The notes beneath the pieces are model-generated. The model had not been told where the DNA came from. It saw only the letters and a program-made list of their open reading frames with translations, and searched no databases. 50,637 bases of DNA, taken from assembly GCA_002483135.1 (NCBI GenBank), contig DLHI01000002.1:1-50637 (forward strand), given 5' to 3'. Origin of the DNA: Hyphomonadaceae bacterium UBA7672 (GTDB taxonomy: Bacteria > Pseudomonadota > Alphaproteobacteria > Caulobacterales > Hyphomonadaceae). The position numbers and the translations under genes are program-made. Each line of letters opens with the position of its first letter. Position 1 is the stretch's first letter. Shown here piece after piece: positions 1 through 8,105 of the stretch.

Positions 1-35
1 ACAGGGCAAACCTGAGAGATAGCGGCCTCTTGCCC

Positions 36-752
36 CTAAGCCTTCGGCCGCTTCGCAAACACGATCCGCTCGCCATGTCGCGTAAAGCTCGGCTCGAAAT
101 ATTGCGGCAAGGTCGCCGCTACTTCCTGTGGCGTCGGCAGGGTGAGCGGGTCCTCGCCAGGCATCGCCTTGAAGCGCATTTCAGTGCGCACGGCGCCCGG
201 GTCGAACAGGTTCACGCGGATCGGCGTCTTCTCGATCTCGTCGGCATAGCAGGCGATCATCGTCTCGAGCGCCGCCTTGCTCGCCCCATAAACGCCCCAG
301 AACGCGCGCGGACGCGGCACGATCCCGGTCGTCACAAACAGCGCGCGCCCCGCCTCGCTCATCCGCAACAGCGGGTGTGTCGCGCGGATCAGCCGCCAGT
401 TCGCGGTGAAGTTGATCTCCATCGTCTCGGTGAACGCCGCCGGCGAGATCGTCTCCAGAGGGCCCAGCGTGCCGAGTACGCCCGCATTTCCGAGCAATCC
501 ATCCAGCCGCCCAAACCGTTCCAGCAGCGCACCGGCCAGCCGGTCGATCGCCGCCATGTCGCGCAGGTCCATCGGGATCAGCGTCGCATTGCGATTGGTC
601 GCCGCCAGGATTTCATCATCCAGCGCCGTCAGCGCCTTCTCGGACCGCGCCACCGCGATCACATGGTTGCCAGCCTTCGCCAGCTCAAGCGCCGCCGCAC
701 GCCCAATGCCCTTCGAGGCGCCCGTGACGAGAATGATACGGCGATCGGTCAT
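36..752 (-). CDS. Short-chain dehydrogenase/reductase (SDR)
   Basis: This 238-residue protein is a classical SDR, an NAD(P)-dependent cytoplasmic oxidoreductase; the substrate cannot be told. The N-terminus has the Rossmann glycine motif TGASKGIGRA (about residues 10-19), followed by the NAG motif (GNAGVLG) and an active-site YGASKAALE segment. The TTG at the position of the usual upstream catalytic Ser (FVTTGIV) departs from the common S-x12-Y-x3-K layout, with Thr in place of Ser. It is the last gene of the minus-strand radA-cvpA-purF-SDR string, six bases after the purF stop, so it is probably co-transcribed. An SDR after purF is a familiar neighbour in alphaproteobacteria (recalled, not searched), but I know of no purine-related role. 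Confidence 0.9.
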   Translation of the reverse strand: MTDRRIILVTGASKGIGRAAALELAKAGNHVIAVARSEKALTALDDEILAATNRNATLIPMDLRDMAAIDRLAGALLERFGRLDGLLGNAGVLGTLGPLETISPAAFTETMEINFTANWRLIRATHPLLRMSEAGRALFVTTGIVPRPRAFWGVYGASKAALETMIACYADEIEKTPIRVNLFDPGAVRTEMRFKAMPGEDPLTLPTPQEVAATLPQYFEPSFTRHGERIVFAKRPKA

Positions 753-758
753 GATCCC

Positions 759-2258
759 TCAATCATCCAGCAGCGACAGCTGCTGTTCCTTGGACGCCAT
801 GTCGTGGTCGCGGTCGACCAGGCGCGTGGGATAATCGCCGGTGAAGCAATGATCGGCGAACTGTGGCGCGTCGTCGTTGCGCGGTCCCGCGCCCAGCGCT
901 TCATAGAAGCCGGGCAGGGAGATGAACGACAGCGAGTCCACCTTCAGGTAGCGCTTCATCTGGTCGATCGTCATCGAAGACGCGATCAGCTCGTCCTTGG
1001 ACGGCATGTCGATGCCGTAGAAGTCCGGATGCTTGATCGGCGGGCTCGCCACGCGGAAATGGATTTCGCTCGCGCCAGCATCGCGGATCATCTGCACGAT
1101 GCGCTGGGACGTGTTCCCGCGCACGATCGAGTCATCCACCAGCACCACGCGCTTGCCTTCGAGGATCGGCTTGTTGGGCGCATGCTTGCGCGAGATCGAC
1201 CGCTGGCGACCCGTCTGCGTCGGCTGGATGAAGGTGCGACCGACATAGTGGTTGCGGATGATGCCGAAGCCGAAGGGAATGCCCGAAGCCTCCGCATATC
1301 CCAGCGCCGCGGGGTTGCCGCCATCGGGCACCGGGCAGACGAGATCCGCCTCCACATGGCTTTCACGCGCAAGTACACGTCCGAAATTCTGCCGCGTCTC
1401 GTAAACGCTCTGGCCGTGCATGATGGAGTCGGGCCGCGCGAAGTAGACATATTCGAACACGCACGGGCTCGCGCGCATGGCGGGGAAGGGCGTCAGGCTC
1501 TCGACGCCCTGCTCGGTGATCACCACCACTTCGCCCGCCTCGATATTGCGCACGAAGCTGGCGCCGATCGCATCGAGCGCGCATGTCTCCGAACACAGCA
1601 CCGGCGCGCCGTCGATCTCGCCGAGCACCAGCGGACGCAGGCCCCACGGATCGCGGGCGCCGATCATCTTGTCATTGGTCAGCGCCACAAAGGCATAACC
1701 GCCATCAAGCTGCCGCAGCGCGTCGATGAAGCGATCCTCGATCCGGTTGCGCTGTGAGCGCGCCGTCAGTTGCAGGACGACTTCGGTATCCATCGTCGAC
1801 TGGAAGATCGCGCCGTTCATCACCAGCTGGCGGTGGATCGCGCGGGCGTTGGTGAGGTTGCCATTGTGCGCCACGGCGAGGCCGCCATGCGCGAGGTCCG
1901 CATAGATCGGCTGGATATTGCGCACCACCACCCGGCCCGAAGTCGAATACCGGTTGTGGCCGATGGCGTTCCGCCCCGGCAGTCGCGAGATCGCCCCGCT
2001 GTCATGCGCGAAGTTATCACCGACCAGACCCATGTGCCGCTCGGAGCGGAATGCGCCGCCCTTGGCGTCGAAGGTCACAATGCCGCAGGCTTCCTGTCCG
2101 CGATGCTGCAGGGCGTGCAGCCCCAGCGCGGTGAGCACAGCGGCGTCGTCTCGTCCGAAGACGCCAAACACCCCGCACTTGTGCCCCATCCCGTCCTTCC
2201 GGCCGGGATGGAAGTCATCTTCCCAATCCGCGCCGTCGAACTGATCAGGATTGGCCAA
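759..2258 (-). CDS. purF: Amidophosphoribosyltransferase (PurF)
   Basis: PurF catalyses the first committed step of de novo purine synthesis: PRPP plus glutamine gives phosphoribosylamine. The N-terminal Ntn glutaminase domain begins at Cys28 (HKCGVFGVFG), and LQHRGQEACGI follows. The C-terminal phosphoribosyltransferase domain has the PRPP loop VVLVDDSIVRGNTS. Length (499 aa) is normal for the family. The start is a TTG preceded by a strong GGGAGG Shine-Dalgarno seven bases upstream. An ATG 23 codons in (base 2189) would put the catalytic Cys at residue 5, closer to the usual arrangement, so the start is not certain. The nucleophile must be exposed by removal of the leader, whichever start is used. 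It lies 18 bases after cvpA. Confidence 0.97.
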   Translation of the reverse strand: MANPDQFDGADWEDDFHPGRKDGMGHKCGVFGVFGRDDAAVLTALGLHALQHRGQEACGIVTFDAKGGAFRSERHMGLVGDNFAHDSGAISRLPGRNAIGHNRYSTSGRVVVRNIQPIYADLAHGGLAVAHNGNLTNARAIHRQLVMNGAIFQSTMDTEVVLQLTARSQRNRIEDRFIDALRQLDGGYAFVALTNDKMIGARDPWGLRPLVLGEIDGAPVLCSETCALDAIGASFVRNIEAGEVVVITEQGVESLTPFPAMRASPCVFEYVYFARPDSIMHGQSVYETRQNFGRVLARESHVEADLVCPVPDGGNPAALGYAEASGIPFGFGIIRNHYVGRTFIQPTQTGRQRSISRKHAPNKPILEGKRVVLVDDSIVRGNTSQRIVQMIRDAGASEIHFRVASPPIKHPDFYGIDMPSKDELIASSMTIDQMKRYLKVDSLSFISLPGFYEALGAGPRNDDAPQFADHCFTGDYPTRLVDRDHDMASKEQQLSLLDD

Positions 2259-2276
2259 TCCGGCCTCCCTATGGGT

Positions 2277-2825
2277 TTACTGCGCTGCCGTCCCGCCGTT
2301 GCCAGCGTTGGCCGGACCAGTGAAGAACTCGATGACCGTGGTCAAGCCATCTCCGACCCATCCGGCTGCTTCATTGAGGATGGGATAGGATTGGCTCTTG
2401 GCGATTTCAGGCGGTTCCTCGCCCGGCCGAACCATCTGGTGCATCAAAAGCAGGAAAAGGATCACCGCCAGAAGGCCCCGCACCACGCCAAAACCCGCGC
2501 CAGCGATCCGGTCGAGGGCCCCGATTTCCGGCGCCGCGTGGATCAGTTTCGACAGCCGCTGGCCGAGGAAAGCTGCGATGCCATAAGCCGCCAGGAAGCC
2601 CACCAGGAACAGGATCAGTCCCGGAACCATGGATTTGGGGTCATCGGGCGCAATCATTTGCTGCAGGGGCGCCTGGAACAGCTTGATGCACAGCCAGGCC
2701 GAAAGCCCGCCGATCGTGAAGGCGATGACGGAAAACGCCTCGCGAATCAGTCCCCGGCCGACGGACATCACCGCCGACAGCAGAATCACCGCGACCACGA
2801 CAACGTCGAACACCCAGGGTGGCAT
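2277..2825 (-). CDS. cvpA: CvpA family membrane protein
   Basis: This 182-residue inner-membrane protein has about four hydrophobic segments: VVVVAVILLSAVMSVGRGL near the N-terminus, a second around residue 30-50, MVPGLILFLVGFLAAYGIAAF, and GVVRGLLAVILFLLLMHQMV. This is the CvpA layout. CvpA is linked to colicin V production and envelope robustness in Enterobacteria; its molecular function is not settled. It sits between radA (12 bases upstream) and purF (18 bases downstream). The cvpA-purF pairing is widespread in Proteobacteria and supports the call. The C-terminus ends in a short Gly/Asn/Ala-rich tail. Confidence 0.92.
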   Translation of the reverse strand: MPPWVFDVVVVAVILLSAVMSVGRGLIREAFSVIAFTIGGLSAWLCIKLFQAPLQQMIAPDDPKSMVPGLILFLVGFLAAYGIAAFLGQRLSKLIHAAPEIGALDRIAGAGFGVVRGLLAVILFLLLMHQMVRPGEEPPEIAKSQSYPILNEAAGWVGDGLTTVIEFFTGPANAGNGGTAAQ

Positions 2826-2837
2826 GCAACTGGCCCT

Positions 2838-4214
2838 CTACTCCGCCCCCCCGCCGAGCACATCGACGAGGTCCTGCAGCCTCGTTACCGCATGGACGGC
2901 CATCCCGTCGACCGTATCTGGCGCCCCAGGGGGGGCAAAAGCCCTTGTAAATCCCAACCTTGCTGCTTCCTTCAGGCGCGGCTCGATCCGCCCGACCGGC
3001 CGGATTGCCCCGGAAAGCGCCACCTCTCCAAAAAACACCGATCCAGCAGGGAAGGGCCGGTCGATCAGGGCAGACGCCAGCGCCGCCGCCGCCGCAAGGT
3101 CTCCGGCCGGCTCGGCAATGCGATAGCCCCCGGTCACACTGAGATAAACGTCGCGCATGCCGAATCGCAGATCGCAGCGCGCATCGAACACGGCCAGCAG
3201 CATTGAAAGCCGCGCCCCGTCCCAGCCCACGACGGACCGGCGCGGGCTGCCGGCCGACTCCGGCCCCGCCAGCGCCTGCACCTCGGACAATACGGGCCGC
3301 GATCCTTCCATCGCCGCGAACACGGCGCGGCCGGATGTTTCCGCTTCCGCGCCCGCAAGGAACAGCGATGATGGATCACGCGAGGGCATCAGCCCCATCT
3401 CGCCCATCTCGAACACGCCGATCTCGTCGGTCGGGCCAAAGCGGTTCTTCACCGAGCGCAGGATGCGGAATTGATGCCCGCGCTCGCCCTCGAAATAGAA
3501 CACCGCGTCCACCATGTGCTCGAGCACGCGCGGGCCCGCGATCTGTCCATCCTTGGTCACGTGGCCAACGAGGATCACAGCGGCGCCGGTCTTCTTCGCG
3601 AAGCGCGTCAGCTCCTGCGCGCATGCCCGCACCTGTCCCACAGAGCCGGGCGCCGCCTCGAGGCTGTCGGACCACAACGTCTGCACGCTGTCGATCACCA
3701 CGACTTCCGGAGCCGAGGCCTTCAGCGCCTTCAGGATCGAACGCAGATCCGTCTCTGCGGCCAATTGCACCGGCGCTGCCGACACGCCCAGCCGTCGCGC
3801 GCGTCCCTGGATCTGCGAGATCGCTTCCTCGCCCGAAATGTAGATCGCCTTCGTCCCAGCCTTCGCCATCGCGGCGGCCGCCTGCAGCAGCAGCGTTGAT
3901 TTGCCTATCCCAGGGTCGCCGCCCACGAGAACGGCCGACGAGCGCGCAATGCCGCCACCGAACACACGGTCGAGCTCGTCTATCCCCGTCGACAGGCGCG
4001 GGGGCGGCGGATCGCTGGAATCGAGCGGGGAGAACTCCACCGTCCCGGTTCGCGTCTTCGAGCCGGACGCCGGAGCAGCCAGCCCGCCCGGCGGGGACGC
4101 TACGGATTCCTCCACCAGCGTATTCCACGCTCCACAGCCCTCGCACTTGCCGGACCATTTCGCATGGGTGGTTCCGCAGGACTGGCAGACAAAAGCAGTG
4201 GTTGATTTGGCCAT
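2838..4214 (-). CDS. radA: DNA repair protein RadA
   Basis: RadA (Sms) is a RecA-like branch-migration ATPase acting in recombinational repair. The 458-residue product has an N-terminal C4 zinc finger (Cys10, Cys13, Cys24, Cys27), a Walker A loop GGDPGIGKST, the RadA-specific KNRFG motif (VKNRFGPTDE), and a C-terminal Lon-protease-like domain. The reading frame extends upstream to 4307, but the ATG at 4214 directly precedes the conserved MAKSTTAFVCQSCG start, so I use it. It is the first gene of the radA-cvpA-purF-SDR operon and is divergent from cysK across 146 bases. Confidence 0.97.
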   Translation of the reverse strand: MAKSTTAFVCQSCGTTHAKWSGKCEGCGAWNTLVEESVASPPGGLAAPASGSKTRTGTVEFSPLDSSDPPPPRLSTGIDELDRVFGGGIARSSAVLVGGDPGIGKSTLLLQAAAAMAKAGTKAIYISGEEAISQIQGRARRLGVSAAPVQLAAETDLRSILKALKASAPEVVVIDSVQTLWSDSLEAAPGSVGQVRACAQELTRFAKKTGAAVILVGHVTKDGQIAGPRVLEHMVDAVFYFEGERGHQFRILRSVKNRFGPTDEIGVFEMGEMGLMPSRDPSSLFLAGAEAETSGRAVFAAMEGSRPVLSEVQALAGPESAGSPRRSVVGWDGARLSMLLAVFDARCDLRFGMRDVYLSVTGGYRIAEPAGDLAAAAALASALIDRPFPAGSVFFGEVALSGAIRPVGRIEPRLKEAARLGFTRAFAPPGAPDTVDGMAVHAVTRLQDLVDVLGGGAE

Positions 4215-4290
4215 GTCGCACCCTGTCAGGTCCGGCGATTCCCGGCCAGCCGGCGTTTCAGCCTGAAATTTCGGCGTCCCGGAATCTACT

Positions 4291-4320
4291 TTCCCACCCC
4301 CCGTCAACCTAGCTTATAGT
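4291..4320 (+). promoter_or_regulatory. Candidate cysK promoter
   Basis: TATAGT at 4315-4320 matches a sigma-70 type -10 box. A weak -35 (TTCCCA, 4291-4296) lies 18 bases upstream. The site is 40 bases before the cysK ATG, within the radA/cysK divergent gap. The -35 is poor, so only the -10 is persuasive. Confidence 0.3.
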
Positions 4321-4360
4321 CAGCACAGGCCGCGACTGGGGCCAAACGTGAGGGAACGCC

Positions 4361-5410
4361 ATGGCGCGCTACAACAGCATCATCGAAACGGTCGGTCGCA
4401 CCCCGGTCGTACGGATCAACAAGCTGGCGCCGGAAGGCGTCAACCTCTGGGTCAAAGTCGAAGCATTCAACCCGCTCGGCTCAGTCAAGGATCGCCTGGC
4501 GCTCGGCGTCATCGAGGCCGCTGAAAAGTCCGGCGAACTGAAGCCCGGCCAGACCGTCGTGGAGATGACCTCGGGCAACACCGGCATCGGCCTTGCCATG
4601 GTGTGCGCCGCCAAGGGCTATCCGCTGGTCATCGTCATGCCCGAGAGTTTCTCGGTCGAGCGCCGCAAGCTGATGCGCTTCCTCGGCGCCAAGGTTCTGC
4701 TGACCCCGGCGGCCCAGCGCGCCACGGGCGCGATCAACAAGGCTGCCGAACTCGCCAAGGCCCACGGCTGGTTCCAGACGCGCCAGTTCGAAAATCCGGC
4801 GAACCCCGCCTATCACGAGAAGACAACCGGCCCCGAGATCGTGGCTGACTTTAAGGACATCGGTCTCGACTACTTTGTCACGGGATTTGGAACGGGCGGC
4901 ACACTCAACGGCGTCGCGCGCGTGCTGGCGAAGGAAAGCCCCCGCACCAAGATCGTGGTCAGTGAGCCCGCTGACGCTCCGATGCTCACCAGCGGCCAGT
5001 CCCAGCCGCGCAATCCGGACGGCACGCCGTCCTCGGGCCATCCGGCCTGGAAGCCGCACCCGATGCAGGGCTGGTCGCCTGACTTCATCCCCAAGATCAC
5101 CGGCGAGGTGGACTTCTCCCGCGTGCATAAGGTGCTCACTGTCACGAATGCCGAAGCAATGAAGTGCAGCCAGGATCTGGCGGCGAAGGAAGGCATTTTC
5201 GTCGGCATCACCTCCGGCGCGACCTTTGCGTCAGCGCTCGAAGTCGCGAAGGCGGCGCCCAAGGGCGCGAACATTCTCGCCATGCTGCCGGACACGGGCG
5301 AGCGTTATCTCTCGACGCCGCTGTTCGCCAACATTCCAGCCGAGATGACGGAAGACGAACTCAACCTCGTCAAATCGACACCCTCGGCCCATCCTGTTCC
5401 GGCTGCCTGA
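4361..5410 (+). CDS. cysK: Cysteine synthase A (O-acetylserine sulfhydrylase)
   Basis: CysK is a cytoplasmic PLP enzyme that makes cysteine from O-acetylserine and sulfide. The PLP Schiff-base lysine is Lys43 in NPLGSVKDR, followed by the substrate loop TSGNTGIGLA and the phosphate-binding GTGGTLNG. At 349 aa it is longer than the about 320 aa of enteric CysK. The extra length is partly an insertion before the QGWSPDFIP segment, where the enteric enzyme has QGIGAGF-type sequence; this resembles other alphaproteobacterial CysK proteins. The ATG is preceded by a GAGGGA ribosome site. It is monocistronic or leads the following decarboxylase across a 105-base gap that holds a strong hairpin. Confidence 0.95.
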   Translation: MARYNSIIETVGRTPVVRINKLAPEGVNLWVKVEAFNPLGSVKDRLALGVIEAAEKSGELKPGQTVVEMTSGNTGIGLAMVCAAKGYPLVIVMPESFSVERRKLMRFLGAKVLLTPAAQRATGAINKAAELAKAHGWFQTRQFENPANPAYHEKTTGPEIVADFKDIGLDYFVTGFGTGGTLNGVARVLAKESPRTKIVVSEPADAPMLTSGQSQPRNPDGTPSSGHPAWKPHPMQGWSPDFIPKITGEVDFSRVHKVLTVTNAEAMKCSQDLAAKEGIFVGITSGATFASALEVAKAAPKGANILAMLPDTGERYLSTPLFANIPAEMTEDELNLVKSTPSAHPVPAA

Positions 5411-5473
5411 CAAGGAACGTAGAACGTCGTGTCGTCTTACCGTCGGTGGCCATTCGGGCGCGCGCGACACTGA

Positions 5474-5501
5474 TGGCCGGATCAGCCAACTGATCCGGCC
5501 A
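5474..5501 (+). terminator. Perfect 12-bp hairpin between cysK and the decarboxylase gene
   Basis: TGGCCGGATCAG (5474-5485) and CTGATCCGGCCA (5490-5501) form a perfect 12-bp stem with a CCAA tetraloop. No U-run follows, so it is not a textbook intrinsic terminator. It ends on the first base of the likely ribosome binding site (AGGGA, 5501-5505) of the downstream gene, so it could also affect that gene's translation. Confidence 0.55.
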
Positions 5502-5515
5502 GGGATGCGAACGCA

Positions 5516-6898
5516 ATGAGCGCAGACTACGAGAAGCTGTTCGCCGAGATTGCTACATACGCCGCGCGCCGCCGCGCCGCCGATCCATCGCGCCACCACG
5601 CGCCGACGGCGACTTATGCGGGGCAGGTCAGCGATTTCAGACTGGATGTCTCGCAATCTGCTTCGCCCGAACAGGTCATCCGCGAGTTGATCGAGATCGC
5701 CGAACCCGGTCTCGCGGCGATCACCGCGCCGCGCTTCTTCGGATGGGTGATGGGCGGCAGCAATCCAACCGGCGTAGCGGCGGACTGGCTCACGTCCATC
5801 TGGGGTCAGAACGCCGGCAATCACATGGCGACACCCGCCGCCGCCGCCGTGGAAACAGCATCCGCCGCCGCGCTGCTCGAGCTTCTCGACCTGCCACGCG
5901 AGTCCTCCGTAGGCTTCGTTACCGGCGCCACCATGGCCAGCTTCACCTGTCTAGCCGCCGCACGCAGCGCCGTGCTGCATCGCGCCGGCTACGATCTCGA
6001 AGCCAACGGCATGGCCGGGGCGCCGCCGATCACCATCGTGTTGGGCGAGGAGGCGCATTCTACCATCTTCTCCGGCCTCAAATATCTCGGCTTCGGCGAG
6101 CGCAACACCGTCAAGGTCGCGGTGAACCGCAACGGCGCGATGGAAGCAGGCGCGCTTGCCGCCGCTATGCAGAAGACGCAAGGGCCGGTGATCGTCATCG
6201 CTCAGGCCGGTCACATCAACAGCGGCGCCTTCGATCCGTTCGTCGAGATTGCGCGCATCGCACGTGCGTATGGCGCATGGCTGCACATCGACGGCGCCTT
6301 TGGCCTATGGGCGCGCGCAACGACGACGCATCGCGCGCTCGGCGAGGGGCTTGAACTTGCAGACTCATGGTCTGTCGACGGCCACAAATGGCTGCAGACG
6401 CCATACGACAGCGCCTACGCCATCGTGCGCGACCGCCAAGCCCACCTCCGCGCCATGCAGATCGCCGCCAGCTATCTCCCCGCTTCCGCCGGTGCAGACC
6501 GCGCCCCCGCCGACTACGTGCCGGAACTCTCCCGCCGCGCACGCGGCTTTGCGACCTGGGCGATGATCCGTCTTCTCGGTCGCGAGGGCATCGCCAGCAT
6601 GGTCTCGCGCCACTGCGCCCTTGCGCGCCGCTTTGCGCAGAAGCTCGGGGTCGAGCCCGGCGTCGAGATCATGAACGATGTCGCGCTCAATCAGGTCGCC
6701 GTCCATTTCGGCAGCGACGCGCAGACGCAGGCGGTGATTGCTCGCGTGCAGGCCAGCGGCGAATGCTTCGTCGCCGGCGCCAACTGGCGCGGCAAGGCGA
6801 TCATGCGCATCTCGGTCACGAACGAGAACACGACCGAGGCGGACGTGGATCGTTCAGTCGCCGCGATGCTCAAGGCGTGGAGTGAGGTACGCGGCTAA
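5516..6898 (+). CDS. PLP-dependent decarboxylase / aminotransferase-fold enzyme
   Basis: This 460-residue protein belongs to the group II (glutamate/aromatic amino acid type) PLP decarboxylase family. It has NPTGVAADWLTSIWGQNAG near residue 84, a HIDGAFGLW segment whose Asp259 would bind the pyridine nitrogen, and SVDGHKWLQTPYD with the PLP lysine at Lys291. The substrate cannot be assigned; amino acid decarboxylase is the family expectation, but many relatives are unassigned. The ATG has AGGGA ten bases upstream, at the foot of a strong hairpin. Its stop codon is shared in a 4-base overlap with the convergent small membrane gene. Confidence 0.88.
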   Translation: MSADYEKLFAEIATYAARRRAADPSRHHAPTATYAGQVSDFRLDVSQSASPEQVIRELIEIAEPGLAAITAPRFFGWVMGGSNPTGVAADWLTSIWGQNAGNHMATPAAAAVETASAAALLELLDLPRESSVGFVTGATMASFTCLAAARSAVLHRAGYDLEANGMAGAPPITIVLGEEAHSTIFSGLKYLGFGERNTVKVAVNRNGAMEAGALAAAMQKTQGPVIVIAQAGHINSGAFDPFVEIARIARAYGAWLHIDGAFGLWARATTTHRALGEGLELADSWSVDGHKWLQTPYDSAYAIVRDRQAHLRAMQIAASYLPASAGADRAPADYVPELSRRARGFATWAMIRLLGREGIASMVSRHCALARRFAQKLGVEPGVEIMNDVALNQVAVHFGSDAQTQAVIARVQASGECFVAGANWRGKAIMRISVTNENTTEADVDRSVAAMLKAWSEVRG

Positions 6899-7083
6899 CG
6901 CGGAACGAAGCACCAGAGTCCAGTGCATACCCCGAACACGAACTGCGCAATCAGATCCAGCAGTCCGCCCGCCACCAGGATCGGCAGGCCGACCCACAGA
7001 AAGCCCAGCCATATCGCCATCGGCGTAATGCGCGGTTCGGGCAGCCTGTGCCCAGCTATGGTTTGCAGTTTGGCGCGCGCCAT
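6895..7083 (-). CDS. Small hypothetical membrane protein
   Basis: This 62-residue protein has a basic N-terminus and two hydrophobic stretches, about residues 22-40 (MAIWLGFLWVGLPILVAGG) and 41-58 (LLDLIAQFVFGVCTGLWCF). This gives a hairpin-like two-pass membrane topology. An ATG with AGGA eight bases upstream, and no competing gene in the gap, support it as real. Its 3' end overlaps the decarboxylase stop by four bases (CTAA). I do not recognise a family. Confidence 0.6.
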   Translation of the reverse strand: MARAKLQTIAGHRLPEPRITPMAIWLGFLWVGLPILVAGGLLDLIAQFVFGVCTGLWCFVPR

Positions 7084-7139
7084 GGTCGATCCTGTTCAGC
7101 GTTCACCATTTGGGAGCGGGAATCGCTAATTCTTGGCAA

Positions 7140-8105
7140 ATGACCGCGAACCAGCCCCCCATCCATATCGAATGGAACAGCGTTCCCTGGGAACTCTACG
7201 ACGCCGAGCTGTCGAAGCGTCCGCATGCTTACCAGCAAGACTGGGCCTACGCCGCCACGCTGATAACGCCCAACAAGAGCGTCGACATGGTGACGGCCCA
7301 TGTGACCCGTCAGGATGGCTCCGTGGTCGCGCAGGCGCTGTTCATGGTACGTCGCTTTGCGATGATCGTGCGCGTCGCCGTTTGTTCCTATGGCCCCGTG
7401 TGGGGCGACATGGTCACGCCGGAAGAGAAGATCGAAACCTATCGCCGCTTGCGGAAGGACATCCCGCTCGGCTGGCCCCGCCTTGCGATCTTCACGCCGG
7501 ATGAAGCCGAAGGCCCTGCCTCGGGCCTCAAGGGTATGAGTCGCGTGATGACGGGCGACGCCACGGTGCTCATCGATCTCACCAAGTCTGAAGAAGACCT
7601 GCGCGCCGCGATGGAGCCGAGCTGGCGCAATAAGGTCTCGAAGGCCGAACGTTCGGGCCTCGTGGTGCAGAAGACTGGAGCAAAGCCTGCGCAGTATCGC
7701 TGGCTGCTCGACGCCGAGGCGAAGCAGCGCCAGAAGCGCGGCTATCGCGCCATGCCGCTGGAACTCACCGAGCTATGGCAGGGCCACAAGGTCTATATCG
7801 CCAAGGGCGACAGACAAGCCGGCCTCGTCGTCTATCGCGTCGACAGTGGCCGCGATCCAGCCGCGGGCATGCTGTTCCTCATCCACGGCCGCCGCGCCAC
7901 CTATCATGTCGGCTGGACCAGCGAGGAAGGGCGCAAGCTCTCCGCACACAACCTCATCCTCTGGCAGGCGATGAAGGACCTCAGGGCGCGCGGGATCGAT
8001 CAACTCGACCTCGGCGGCGTCAACACGCAGTCCGGCGCCGGCATCGCCCGCTTCAAGCTGGAAACCGGCGGGCAGGTGCTGAAGCGCGCCGGATCCTATG
8101 TCTAG
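7140..8105 (+). CDS. FemAB/GNAT-type acyltransferase
   Basis: The 321-residue protein resembles the FemAB (lipid II:glycine glycyltransferase) family with GNAT folds. Recognisable segments include MEPSWRNKVSKAERSGL (the WR-N-v-rkAe-k-G block of the family) and GMLFLIHGRRATYHVGWTS followed by NLILWQAMKDLRARG near the C-terminus. Family members transfer an aminoacyl group from aminoacyl-tRNA to peptidoglycan precursors; in Gram-negative bacteria the substrate is usually unknown. I take the ATG at 7140; an in-frame TTG at 7110 is less likely. The stop overlaps the convergent ABC permease gene by four bases (CTAG). Confidence 0.8.
   Translation: MTANQPPIHIEWNSVPWELYDAELSKRPHAYQQDWAYAATLITPNKSVDMVTAHVTRQDGSVVAQALFMVRRFAMIVRVAVCSYGPVWGDMVTPEEKIETYRRLRKDIPLGWPRLAIFTPDEAEGPASGLKGMSRVMTGDATVLIDLTKSEEDLRAAMEPSWRNKVSKAERSGLVVQKTGAKPAQYRWLLDAEAKQRQKRGYRAMPLELTELWQGHKVYIAKGDRQAGLVVYRVDSGRDPAAGMLFLIHGRRATYHVGWTSEEGRKLSAHNLILWQAMKDLRARGIDQLDLGGVNTQSGAGIARFKLETGGQVLKRAGSYV

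Noticed and set aside
4..35. A 6-bp GGGCAA/TTGCCC stem with a 20-base loop after the first SDR stop.
   Set aside because: The loop is too long and no T-run follows, so a terminator call is not supported.
30..1757. A 575-codon plus-strand frame antisense to the SDR and purF, and similar long frames over the radA, moxR, ABC permease and alr genes.
   Set aside because: All lie opposite well-supported genes, have no recognisable domain and are rich in Arg and His, as expected of GC-rich shadow frames.
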